In this document: piece after piece, positions 6,720 through 13,269 of the stretch | Position numbering within the stretch: the first letter of the stretch is position 1 | How the letters are laid out: each line of letters starts with the position of its first letter | From: an uncultured Collinsella sp. | GTDB lineage: Bacteria > Actinomycetota > Coriobacteriia > Coriobacteriales > Coriobacteriaceae | DNA length: 13,269 nucleotides | Assembly (NCBI GenBank): GCA_902475375.1 | Contig: CABRZC010000057.1 | Coordinates: 1 to 13,269, forward strand | Direction of reading: 5' to 3' | Notes under the pieces: generated by a model | The model's database searches: none | Told to the model about the DNA's origin: nothing | The model's input: the letters and a program-made list of their open reading frames with translations, nothing else | Position numbers and translations under genes: made by a program

Positions 6720-6747
6720 CACCCCTTCCGCTTAACGGCACTGCCAA

Positions 6748-6834
6748 ATGATCCCTTGGGGACGGAGGAAAACGGATCACCGGGCCAAACCGACCCCCTC
6801 GGTGATCCGTTTTCCTCCGTCCCCAAGGGATCAT
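6748..6834. repeat. Perfect 35-bp palindrome with GGGGACGG core (element 5)
   Basis: Left arm 6748-6782 and right arm 6800-6834 are exact reverse complements around a 17-nt loop (6783-6799). The core GGGGACGGAGG sits within each arm. It lies between the tyrS terminator and the ade promoter. It shares the GGGGAC core with the other intergenic elements, but its arm sequence (beginning ATGATCCCTT and ending GGATCACCG) is its own. Confidence 0.85.
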
Positions 6835-6836
6835 CT

Positions 6837-6870
6837 AAAAAGGCCGCAGTCGGGAATCCCGGCTGCGGCC
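6837..6870 (-). terminator. Rho-independent terminator of tyrS
   Basis: GGCCGCAG (6842-6849) pairs with CTGCGGCC (6863-6870). The stem continues through one T-G pair and CGGG/CCCG to a 3-nt loop, 13 pairs in all. On the minus strand it is followed by TTTTT (complement of 6837-6841). It lies 30 bases past the tyrS stop codon. Confidence 0.92.
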
Positions 6871-6899
6871 CTATTGCACATGTCAGGTTGACCTACTTG

Positions 6900-8111
6900 C
6901 TAGACCAACTTGAAGCCCTTGCGCTTGCCCACGGAGAGGGTGTCGCCCAGCTTGAGGGCGCTGGGGTCGATGTTGTAGCTCTTGGGAGCCACGGCCTTGC
7001 CGTTAATCTTGACACCGCCGCCATCGATGTCGCGACGGGCCTGGCCGGCGCTGGCCGAAAGGCCCAGGTCCTTGAGCAGGCCGGCGAGGTAGATCTGGCC
7101 CTCGTCGTTAACAGTCAGCTCAACATGCTTCTCGGGGAAGTCGGCGAGCTGGCCCTCCTTGAACACGCGGTCGAACCCAGCCTGAGCCTCGTCGCCGGCA
7201 CCGGCGCCGTGATAGGTGTCGCACAGGTCGCGGCCCAGAGCGCGCTTGAGCTCATAGGGATCGGCGGAGCCGTCGGCCAGAGCAGCGTCGATCTTGTCGA
7301 CCTCGGCCGGGGTGAGCGAGCTCGCAAGGCGGTAGTACTTGCCGATCATCTCGTCGGGGATGGACATGGTCTTGCCGAACATATCCTTGGGCGCGTCGGT
7401 CAGGCCGATGTAGTTACCGTAGGACTTGGACATCTTACGGACGCCATCGGTGCCCTCGAGCAGCGGCATGGTGAGCGCGATCTGGGGCTCCATGCCCATC
7501 TTCTCCATGAGCTCACGTCCGGCGAGCAGGTTGAAGAGCTGGTCGGTGCCGCCCATCTCCACGTCGGCCTTGATCTGCACGGAGTCGAAAGCCTGCATCA
7601 CGGGATACAGGAACTCATGCAGGGCGATCGGCGTCTGAGACTGGTAGCGCTTGGTAAAGTCGTCGCGCTCAAGAATACGGGCGACAGTGAACTTGGAGCA
7701 CACCTGCAGCAGACCAGCCAGATCCATCGACAAGATCCAGTCGCCGTTATGCACGATGGTGGTCTTCTCGGGATCCAGAATCTTCATGGCCTGGCTTACG
7801 TAGGTCTCGGCGTTGGCCTCGATCTGCTCCTGCGAAAGCTGCGGGCGGGTGGAGTTCTTGCCCGAAGGATCGCCAATCAGTGCGGTGCCGTTACCGATGA
7901 TGAGGGTGACGTTGTGGCCCAGGTCCTGGAACTGACGCATCTTGCGCAGCGGCACGGCGTGGCCCAGGTGCAGGTCGGGGCTGGTGGGATCGACGCCGAG
8001 CTTGATGTTGAGGGGCTCGCCCTTCTCAAGCTTCTTGCGAAGGTCGGCCTCGGGAACGATCTGCGCGGCGCCCGAGGTGATGATACGCATTTGCTCGTCA
8101 ACAGACAGCAT
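6900..8111 (-). CDS. tyrS: Tyrosyl-tRNA synthetase
   Basis: Charges tRNA-Tyr with tyrosine. The 403-residue product has the class I signature KLGVDPTSPDLHLGH with HLGH at residues 48-51 and KMSKS at 226-230. Residues EMGGTDQLFNLLAGRE (185-200) are the usual segment of the catalytic domain. The S4 RNA-binding domain covers about 338-400, with DIDGGGVKINGKAV. The HLGH/PDLHLGH form fits the TyrZ-like branch. The start is supported by AAAAGGAGGA (about 8118-8127). It lies 96 bases after the U32 gene on the same strand and may be partly co-transcribed with it. The leader holds a hairpin but no T-box: I see no GGTGGNACCGCG-like element, unlike many Firmicutes tyrS genes. Confidence 0.97.
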   Translation of the reverse strand: MLSVDEQMRIITSGAAQIVPEADLRKKLEKGEPLNIKLGVDPTSPDLHLGHAVPLRKMRQFQDLGHNVTLIIGNGTALIGDPSGKNSTRPQLSQEQIEANAETYVSQAMKILDPEKTTIVHNGDWILSMDLAGLLQVCSKFTVARILERDDFTKRYQSQTPIALHEFLYPVMQAFDSVQIKADVEMGGTDQLFNLLAGRELMEKMGMEPQIALTMPLLEGTDGVRKMSKSYGNYIGLTDAPKDMFGKTMSIPDEMIGKYYRLASSLTPAEVDKIDAALADGSADPYELKRALGRDLCDTYHGAGAGDEAQAGFDRVFKEGQLADFPEKHVELTVNDEGQIYLAGLLKDLGLSASAGQARRDIDGGGVKINGKAVAPKSYNIDPSALKLGDTLSVGKRKGFKLV

Positions 8112-8132
8112 TGGGTATCCTCCTTTTGCTAT

Positions 8133-8159
8133 AGCACCCTCGCCGAAAACGGCGGTGCT
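8133..8159 (-). promoter_or_regulatory. Hairpin in the tyrS leader
   Basis: AGCACC (8133-8138) pairs with GGTGCT (8154-8159), and GCCG (8142-8145) with CGGC (8150-8153) around a 4-nt AAAA loop, with a 3-base bulge. On the minus strand it ends 6 bases before the ribosome binding site and is not followed by a T-run. It is therefore neither a terminator of the U32 gene nor a T-box. It could affect translation initiation or mRNA stability. Confidence 0.4.
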
Positions 8160-8207
8160 GGAAGTCCATAAACTCTCTTATGATAACAAACTGACGCGAC
8201 GCGGCAT

Positions 8208-10184
8208 CTACGACAGGAAAATCCTCGTCCTGCCGCATGCGTCGATGGCAACTGGCAGACGCGTACCGTCACGCTCGACCAGATAGCGTATCTGCCGACG
8301 ACGCAAGCAGTCGCGGCAACGGACCTGCCCCGTCGCATCGGTGGCGCAAACGCCCTCGGCGGTCAGCAGGCAGTGCTCGCACACCATGAGCTCGGGACGG
8401 TCGGCGTCGACCGGATCCAAGACGCCGGGTTCAGCAGCCAGCTCGGCAATACGCTCCCTATCATTGCTGAGCAACTCGGCAGGCAAGTATACCCACCCCG
8501 CGCCAAGCCCGCGCAGCCAGACAAGCGTGGCCCGATTGGCGCAGAACACCGGCGCCGCCACGTCAAACGCCGTGCCCAGCTCGCGGGCCATCGCCACCTG
8601 TCCCAGATTGCGGCAGACGACGCGCCCGGCACGCTGCATAAGCGCCCGAGTCCGCTCGATATCGCCTGCGCGGCACACTTCGTCGAGCACCACCGTCGCA
8701 TCGGACAGATCCCGCTCATCGCTCGGATCCAAATCCATCAGCTCCCAGGCAAAGACCATACGAGCAAAAGCCTCATGCTTTGCCGGCTCCGCCGGTCCCG
8801 CCAACTCCGTCGGCACGTCGCCATCTGCCAGAACACCCTCAAACGGCAGCACCTCAACGGACCGCTCAGCAGGCGCGACCGCATCCGCCTCGACCCGCAT
8901 GCGCTCCAACACCGTTGCCGTCTGCCCCAGCACGCCGGCGCTGCGAATCAGATAGACCTCGCAGCCCGCGTTCACCTTGCGTTTGCAATGCACGACGATG
9001 CGCTCTCCCGCAGTGGCATCCACGGGGCAAGGCACCTGCGGCCAGCGCTTGGGCACATCGGGACGCGCGTCGGCACCCGGGTAAAATCGGATTTCGAGCG
9101 TATCGCCCGCCGCCACGGCGGCATCAAGCTCAACCGTCACCTCTTCGTGACCCACCGCCACCAAATGGCCCACGCGCACGCCCTGGTTGATCGCGCGCTC
9201 AAAGCTCATGAGCTCGGCGCCCGAACGACCCCGCAGATACGCATCGGTAAAGCCGCGGTTGAACGACCTTCCCAGTTCACGCTCGAGCGCCAGCACGGCA
9301 TCGGGATCCCACGCGCCATCGCGCAGCATATCGAGCGCCCGACGCCACACCCTCACCACGTTAAAGACGTAGTCGGGATTCTTCATGCGGCCCTCGATCT
9401 TGAGCGATGCCACGCCGGCGGCAACAAGCTCGGGCAGATGCGCGATGCCCAGATAGTCACGCGGACAAAGCAGGCGATTCCCTTCGACAGCGACAACACT
9501 CTGCCCCGCCTCGTCCACCAGGTCATAGGATAGACGGCACGGTTGCGTGCAATCACCGCGCATCGCAGAGCGGCCACGTCGAAGGGCAGAGAACCCGCAC
9601 GCACCCGAGTATCCAATGCAAATAGCGCCGTGACAGAACACCTCGATGGGCACGCCAGTAGCGCAAAGCGTCTCAATCTCTGCAACGCTCAGCTCGCGCG
9701 CAGTCGTCACGCGCTCAACGCCCAACTCCTTGGCAGCCAACTGCACGGCACCCTCGCTATGAGCGCCCACCTGAGTGGACAGGTGAATCTCGACCCCCGG
9801 AATCGCCGCACGAAGCGCACAAGCCAGCCCGGCATCGGCCACAATCAACGCATCGGCACCCAACGCGCGCGCATGCGCCCCCAACGCCACGGCGTCGGCA
9901 AGCTCATCATCGAACACGAACACGTTGAGCGTCACGTACACACGCACGCCATGGGCATGGGCCACGGCACAACCGCGCGCGAACTCATCATCGCTAAAGC
10001 CATGCGCGCTCACTCGAGCGTTGAATCCGTCCAGCCCCGCATAGATGGCATCGGCACCCGCCGCAATCGCCGCGAGCATCTGGTCAAGTCCGCCAGCAGG
10101 CGCCAGCAGTTCGGGCAGCGCCACTTCAGCCGCCGCCAACTCGCTTTCGCATTGTCCGCTCGATTCCATCGGCCGAATCGCCAT
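8208..10184 (-). CDS. U32 family protein, RlhA/TrhP-like (predicted RNA hydroxylation enzyme)
   Basis: Annotated historically as peptidase family U32. Characterised relatives (RlhA, TrhP) form 5-hydroxycytidine in 23S rRNA or 5-hydroxyuridine in tRNA, using prephenate and an iron-sulfur cluster. The 658-residue length suits the RlhA type. Residues 24-60 (LPELLAPAGG, AGADAIYAGL, FNARVSA) open the TIM-barrel-like domain. The family signature is FCHGAICIGYSGACG followed by RGDCTQPCR, giving the expected cysteine set C189, C196, C212, C216. KIEGRMKNPDYV follows. The C-terminus carries CEHC and CRDC plus a DGTRLPV segment. The start at 10184 has AAGGAG (10192-10197) 7 nt upstream; an in-frame ATG at 10202 has no such site. 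No protease catalytic residues are claimed. rRNA versus tRNA target is unresolved. Confidence 0.88.
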   Translation of the reverse strand: MAIRPMESSGQCESELAAAEVALPELLAPAGGLDQMLAAIAAGADAIYAGLDGFNARVSAHGFSDDEFARGCAVAHAHGVRVYVTLNVFVFDDELADAVALGAHARALGADALIVADAGLACALRAAIPGVEIHLSTQVGAHSEGAVQLAAKELGVERVTTARELSVAEIETLCATGVPIEVFCHGAICIGYSGACGFSALRRGRSAMRGDCTQPCRLSYDLVDEAGQSVVAVEGNRLLCPRDYLGIAHLPELVAAGVASLKIEGRMKNPDYVFNVVRVWRRALDMLRDGAWDPDAVLALERELGRSFNRGFTDAYLRGRSGAELMSFERAINQGVRVGHLVAVGHEEVTVELDAAVAAGDTLEIRFYPGADARPDVPKRWPQVPCPVDATAGERIVVHCKRKVNAGCEVYLIRSAGVLGQTATVLERMRVEADAVAPAERSVEVLPFEGVLADGDVPTELAGPAEPAKHEAFARMVFAWELMDLDPSDERDLSDATVVLDEVCRAGDIERTRALMQRAGRVVCRNLGQVAMARELGTAFDVAAPVFCANRATLVWLRGLGAGWVYLPAELLSNDRERIAELAAEPGVLDPVDADRPELMVCEHCLLTAEGVCATDATGQVRCRDCLRRRQIRYLVERDGTRLPVAIDACGRTRIFLS

Positions 10185-10345
10185 CGGTAAACTCCTTGCC
10201 AAGGTGTGCTTTCACTCTGAAAATTGCTGCCAACCAGCATACACGAGGCCCCGCATGCCCCGATTGGTTTATCGTGTAATAACTTATGTCCATCCTGCCA
10301 GGCATAACACCTGCCGCCTGACACGACATACCTGGAGGTCAATAT
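10185..10345. other. Divergent intergenic region between the U32 gene and the PBP gene
   Basis: This 161-bp region must hold promoters for both genes. On the plus strand TGTAAT (10275-10280) resembles a -10 box but has no good -35 partner; on the minus strand TATGCT (complement of 10236-10241) is similarly isolated. The ribosome sites are clear: CTGGAGGT before 10346 and AAGGAG at 10192-10197. There is no GGGGAC element or strong hairpin here. Confidence 0.4.
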
Positions 10346-12535
10346 ATGGGTCCTCGCCAACGACAGGGGCGCGGTCGCTCTAAGACGCATGCCCTTCCCA
10401 TGATCTTGCTCTCGTTTTTGGGCTTTCTGCTTATCGCGGGCGTAGCGTTTGGCATCGGCATGATCGGCAACGTCAACCGCTGGCTGTCCGATCTGCCCGA
10501 CTATACCGACGCCAACGCGTATCTGGTGAGCGAGCCCACCGACATCGTCGACTGCAACGGCAACACCATTGCGAGTTTCTACACGCAAAACCGCAAGTCC
10601 ATCACCAAGGACCAAGTGTCCCCGTACGTGCTGCAGGGCACCGTCGACGTTGAGGACGAGCGCTTCTACGAGCATGGCGGCATCGACCTCTGGGGCATTG
10701 CACGCGCATCGGTGGCAACCCTCACCGGCGGCCACGAGGGCGCATCGACCATCACCCAGCAGCTGGTTCGCAACACCATCTTGCAGGAGGAACAATTCGA
10801 CTCAACCATCGAGCGTAAGGTGCGCGAGGCCTATATCGCCATCAAGATGGAGGATATGTACTCCAAAGACGAGATCCTCATGATGTACCTCAACACCATC
10901 TACTACGGCCATGGAGCATATGGAATCGAGGCCGCCGCCGAGACCTATCTGTCCAAAACCGCCGCCGACCTCACCCTGAGCGAGGCCGCGCTGCTCATCG
11001 GCCTTCCCAACTCGCCCTCGCAGTACGACCCCACGGTTAATCCCGACTTGGCGCTGTCCCGCCGCAACAAGGTTCTGGACAACATGCTGCGTCTGGGCCA
11101 CATCACGCAGGAAGAGCACGATGCCGCACAGGCTGAGCCCATCACGCTTAACGTGACCGAGATTTCGGGCAGTGGCGTCGATGTGTACTCTCAGCCCTAC
11201 TTTGTCTCCTACGTTAAGCAGTTGCTTGAGCAGGAGTTCTCCACTGACGTGCTCTTTAAGGGCGGTCTGACCGTCAAGACCACCATCGACCCCACCATGC
11301 AGCAGGTGGCCGAGGAGGCTGTGCGCTCGCAGCTCGACACGCTTTCGCTCGACGGCCTGGACATGGGCATGGTCGTCGTTGACCCCAAGACCGGCTACAT
11401 CAAGTGCATGGTAGGCGGCTACGACTACAACGCCGACGAGAATCACGTGAACCACGCTACGGCAAAGCGCCCCGTGGGCTCCACGTTTAAGGCCTTTACG
11501 CTGGCAACTGCCATCCAAAACGGTATGAACCCCAACGTCACCCTCAACTGCAACTCGCCGCTCAAGGCCAAGGGCACCACGACCGAGGTGCAAAACTACG
11601 GCAACCAGAGCTATGGCAACATCACGCTTAAGCAGGCAACGGCATACTCATCCAACACCGGCTACATTCAGGTGGCCGAAGCCATCGGCAATGACAAGAT
11701 CATGTCGCTCGTCAAAAAGCTCGGCATCGATCCCGCCAAGGACAATATCGAGGACGTTCCCGTCATGACGCTCGGCACCGGGTCCATCTCACCGCTCGAG
11801 ATGGCATCGGCCTACGCAACGTTTGCCAACGGTGGCTACTACCGTCAGCCCATCGCCATTACCGAGATTGACTCGCGTACCGGCTCGGTTCTGTACCAGC
11901 ACACCGACAATCCCACGCAGGTGCTCACCGAAGGCGAGGCTGCCGCGGTTACCGATGTTCTATCCGGCGTCATGCAGGGCAGCGGCACGGGTGCCGCCGG
12001 CGCGCTGAACGTCAACCAGCCCTATGCCGGCAAGACGGGCACCACTGACAACACCACCAACCTTTGGTTCTGTGGCTTCACGCCGCAACTGACATGCGCC
12101 CTGTGGACCGGTTATTCCGCAGGCGAGATTCCCATCCAAAAGTACGGTTCGGACCTGCTGGGCGACAGCACCAACCTGCCCGTCTTTAAGAAGTTCATGA
12201 ACACCGTTCTTGCGGGCACCGAGCGCGAGGAATTCTCGACCGGAACGGCTCCCACGTACAAGAACAATAACGTCTGGAAGTTCTACGGCACAAACAACAA
12301 AAAGAAAGACGAAGAGGATAAAGACGAGGAAAAGGAAAAGGAAGAGGAAGGGACCACGACCACCACAACGACAACCACGACCACTGAAACCCCGGGCGGC
12401 AACACCACCGGCGATAGCGGCACGACAGGTGGCGACGGTGGCACGGGTGGCGATGGCGGCACGGGTGGCGACGGTGGCACGCCGACGCCTACCCCCGATC
12501 CTACGCCCACGCCCGACCCCTCTACGGGCCAGTAG
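10346..12535 (+). CDS. Class A penicillin-binding protein (PBP1A family), bifunctional transglycosylase/transpeptidase
   Basis: Polymerises glycan strands and cross-links peptidoglycan at the outer face of the membrane. Basic N-terminus (residues 1-14), then one membrane segment (about 18-41). The GT51 transglycosylase domain (about 60-235) has VEDERFYEHGG with E103, GASTITQQLVRN (132-143) and YLNTIYYGHGAYGIEAAA. The transpeptidase domain (about 310-625) has S379-T-F-K382, S435-S-N437 and K563-T-G565. The tail is unusual: a Lys/Glu/Asp block (652-668), eleven Thr in a row (670-680), three GGDGGT hexapeptides (695-712), then PTPTPDP-rich sequence. The Thr run uses mixed codons, so selection is on the protein. 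Start has a TGGAGG site. It has its own terminator. Identity is firm; the tail's role is not known, and a wall-spanning spacer is an inference. Confidence 0.95.
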   Translation: MGPRQRQGRGRSKTHALPMILLSFLGFLLIAGVAFGIGMIGNVNRWLSDLPDYTDANAYLVSEPTDIVDCNGNTIASFYTQNRKSITKDQVSPYVLQGTVDVEDERFYEHGGIDLWGIARASVATLTGGHEGASTITQQLVRNTILQEEQFDSTIERKVREAYIAIKMEDMYSKDEILMMYLNTIYYGHGAYGIEAAAETYLSKTAADLTLSEAALLIGLPNSPSQYDPTVNPDLALSRRNKVLDNMLRLGHITQEEHDAAQAEPITLNVTEISGSGVDVYSQPYFVSYVKQLLEQEFSTDVLFKGGLTVKTTIDPTMQQVAEEAVRSQLDTLSLDGLDMGMVVVDPKTGYIKCMVGGYDYNADENHVNHATAKRPVGSTFKAFTLATAIQNGMNPNVTLNCNSPLKAKGTTTEVQNYGNQSYGNITLKQATAYSSNTGYIQVAEAIGNDKIMSLVKKLGIDPAKDNIEDVPVMTLGTGSISPLEMASAYATFANGGYYRQPIAITEIDSRTGSVLYQHTDNPTQVLTEGEAAAVTDVLSGVMQGSGTGAAGALNVNQPYAGKTGTTDNTTNLWFCGFTPQLTCALWTGYSAGEIPIQKYGSDLLGDSTNLPVFKKFMNTVLAGTEREEFSTGTAPTYKNNNVWKFYGTNNKKKDEEDKDEEKEKEEEGTTTTTTTTTTTETPGGNTTGDSGTTGGDGGTGGDGGTGGDGGTPTPTPDPTPTPDPSTGQ
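12428..12481 (+). repeat. Three tandem 18-bp repeats inside the PBP gene
   Basis: Units 12428-12445, 12446-12463 and 12464-12481 each encode GGDGGT. Units 1 and 3 are identical and unit 2 differs at two synonymous positions. Being in frame and a multiple of three, copy-number change would alter tail length without shifting the frame. Confidence 0.85.
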
Positions 12536-12560
12536 ACGCTAAGCGGCATCTGACACCAAG

Positions 12561-12602
12561 GCGCCCGAGCAGCACGTACGCTGCTCGGGCGCTTCTTTAT
12601 TT
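12561..12602 (+). terminator. Rho-independent terminator of the PBP gene
   Basis: A perfect 13-bp stem GCGCCCGAGCAGC (12561-12573) / GCTGCTCGGGCGC (12580-12592) has a 6-nt loop and is followed by TTCTTTATTT. It lies 25 bases past the stop codon. Confidence 0.93.
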
Positions 12603-12670
12603 CGGCAGATGTCACAAGATGCCACGACGGCCCCGGCTGCAGGACCGATAGAGCAACGGGTGCCGACATG

Positions 12671-12700
12671 CAAAAGGGCGCTGACCTTCGTCAACGCCCT
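12671..12700 (-). terminator. Rho-independent terminator of argR
   Basis: AGGGCG (12675-12680) pairs with CGCCCT (12695-12700); after one mismatch TGAC pairs with GTCA around loop CTTC. On the minus strand the stem is followed by TTTTG, a short T-run. It lies 50 bases past the argR stop codon, back to back with the PBP terminator; 12603-12670 shows nothing else. Confidence 0.7.
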
Positions 12701-12750
12701 CGGCAATTACCTATAGCAACAATCGGCACAGCAGCAGTGCCACGCATCCC

Positions 12751-13188
12751 CTACTTGTGAGAGTTACTCAGCTTGTTGATGAGCGCCTCAAGGCGTTCGC
12801 CGTCCTCGGCCGTCTGCGCAATGACTAAGATCGTGTCGTTGCCGGCAAGCGAGCCAAGCACGTCGGGCAGCTCCGCGGCATCGACCGCTGCGGCAATACC
12901 AGAAGCCGTACCGGGCTGTGCCTTGATCATAACCAGATTATCGGTGCGCAGTACGCCGGTAACCAACTCGGAAACCATGCGCTGCAGATGCAGGTCCTCG
13001 GCAAGGACATAGATGCCCTCGGGGAGCTTACGCAGTCCCATGTCCGCGATATCGCGCGAAACGGTCGCCTGCGTGCAATCGAAACCCATGGCACGAAGCT
13101 CGTCTACCAAAACGCGCTGCGTACGTACGTCCTTATTGCGAACAATATCTCTGATGGCATCCTGGCGCCCATTGCGTTTTTTGGCCAT
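12751..13188 (-). CDS. argR: Arginine repressor ArgR/AhrC
   Basis: Hexameric, arginine-responsive regulator of arginine biosynthesis and catabolism genes. The product from 13188 is 145 residues, normal for the family. The N-terminal winged helix (about 5-65) has the recognition-helix motif TQATVSRDIADMGL (39-52). The C-terminal hexamerisation and arginine-binding domain (about 75-143) has GTASGIAAAVDAAELPDVLG (93-112) with D103, then AGNDT (115-119). The common family form at that point is GDDT; here the first Asp is Asn (N117). The start at 13188 is supported by a GTGAGG site; the in-frame ATG at 13221 lies inside a palindrome and is unlikely. No arginine biosynthesis gene is inside the window, though such genes may lie beyond its right edge. 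Confidence 0.94.
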   Translation of the reverse strand: MAKKRNGRQDAIRDIVRNKDVRTQRVLVDELRAMGFDCTQATVSRDIADMGLRKLPEGIYVLAEDLHLQRMVSELVTGVLRTDNLVMIKAQPGTASGIAAAVDAAELPDVLGSLAGNDTILVIAQTAEDGERLEALINKLSNSHK

Positions 13189-13218
13189 ACAAAACCTCAC
13201 TCCAAAAGATGGTGGAGA

Positions 13219-13252
13219 CAATCACTTAGTGATTGAATAGTTTAGCGCTATT
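13219..13252. promoter_or_regulatory. argR: Palindromes upstream of argR, candidate operator
   Basis: CAATCACT (13219-13226) and AGTGATTG (13228-13235) form a perfect 8-bp inverted repeat around one base. It is followed by AATAG (13236-13240) / CTATT (13248-13252) enclosing AGCGC. The region is AT-rich and lies 31-64 bases before the argR start, as expected for autoregulation. The match to the classic ARG box (TGAAT/ATTCA halves) is only partial. A weak minus-strand promoter (TTCACT, 18 bases, TAAACT) could overlap it. Confidence 0.45.
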
Positions 13253-13269
13253 TGAGGGTTTTAGTGAAT

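Noticed and set aside
6642..6740. Purine riboswitch in front of ade
   Set aside because: There is no three-way junction or conserved purine-aptamer loop sequence, and the space before the hairpin is too short if the predicted promoter is right.
6622..6834. N-terminal extension of adenine deaminase to 6834
   Set aside because: The extra 71 codons run through palindrome element 5 and the promoter/terminator region; the strong AAAGGAG before 6621 and family length support the shorter form.
6756..8171. 471-residue plus-strand open frame opposite tyrS
   Set aside because: It overlaps tyrS and its terminator completely; composition is that of a GC-rich antisense shadow with no recognisable domain.
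8112..8207. T-box leader for tyrS
   Set aside because: The 96-bp gap has only one hairpin without a T-run and lacks a recognisable T-box core sequence.
1..13269. A new multi-gene defence, mobile or biosynthetic system
   Set aside because: All the coding genes are recognisable core functions with individual terminators; no toxin-antitoxin, nuclease, reverse transcriptase, integrase or cluster-like organisation was seen.

Overview
The window looks like chromosomal DNA from a GC-rich, anaerobic gut actinobacterium of the class Coriobacteriia, most likely Collinsella or a close relative. This is an inference from GC-rich coding bias with purine-rich Shine-Dalgarno sites, a zinc-type ribosomal protein L31 with a long Ala/Lys/Glu tail behind a structured leader, the core-gene content (tyrS, ade, argR, class A PBP, U32 protein), and intergenic palindromes built around a GGGGAC core. 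No phage, IS, CRISPR, rRNA or tRNA gene is visible; this is mostly housekeeping sequence.

Layout. Positions 1-150 hold a palindromic repeat and the terminator of rpmE (minus strand, 150-575), whose 5' leader at about 577-650 folds into two hairpins. A small ACT-domain protein (927-1214) and citrate synthase (1292-2710) follow on the plus strand, closed by a strong terminator. A Cof-type HAD phosphatase (2798-3640, plus) converges on a second, unrelated-looking Cof-type HAD phosphatase (3800-4594, minus) across two GGGGAC palindromic elements. Further right, on the minus strand, are adenine deaminase (4801-6621) with a terminator-like hairpin in its short leader, tyrosyl-tRNA synthetase (6900-8111), and a U32-family protein related to the rRNA/tRNA hydroxylation enzymes (8208-10184). 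A divergent 161-bp region separates this from a bifunctional class A penicillin-binding protein (10346-12535, plus) with a low-complexity tail. It converges on argR (12751-13188, minus), whose upstream region with a candidate operator runs to the window end.

How the genes relate. They serve different core processes: translation (L31, TyrRS, U32 RNA modification), central carbon and glutamate precursor supply (citrate synthase), purine salvage (adenine deaminase), phosphate-ester clearance (two HADs), cell-wall synthesis (PBP) and arginine control (ArgR). Nearly every unit has its own terminator, so it reads as short transcription units rather than one pathway.

The least ordinary signals are non-coding. 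Five intergenic elements share a GGGGAC/GTCCCC core but each carries its own self-complementary arm sequence; one supplies the ade stop codon. There is also the L31 leader RNA and a terminator-like hairpin just upstream of the ade ribosome binding site.
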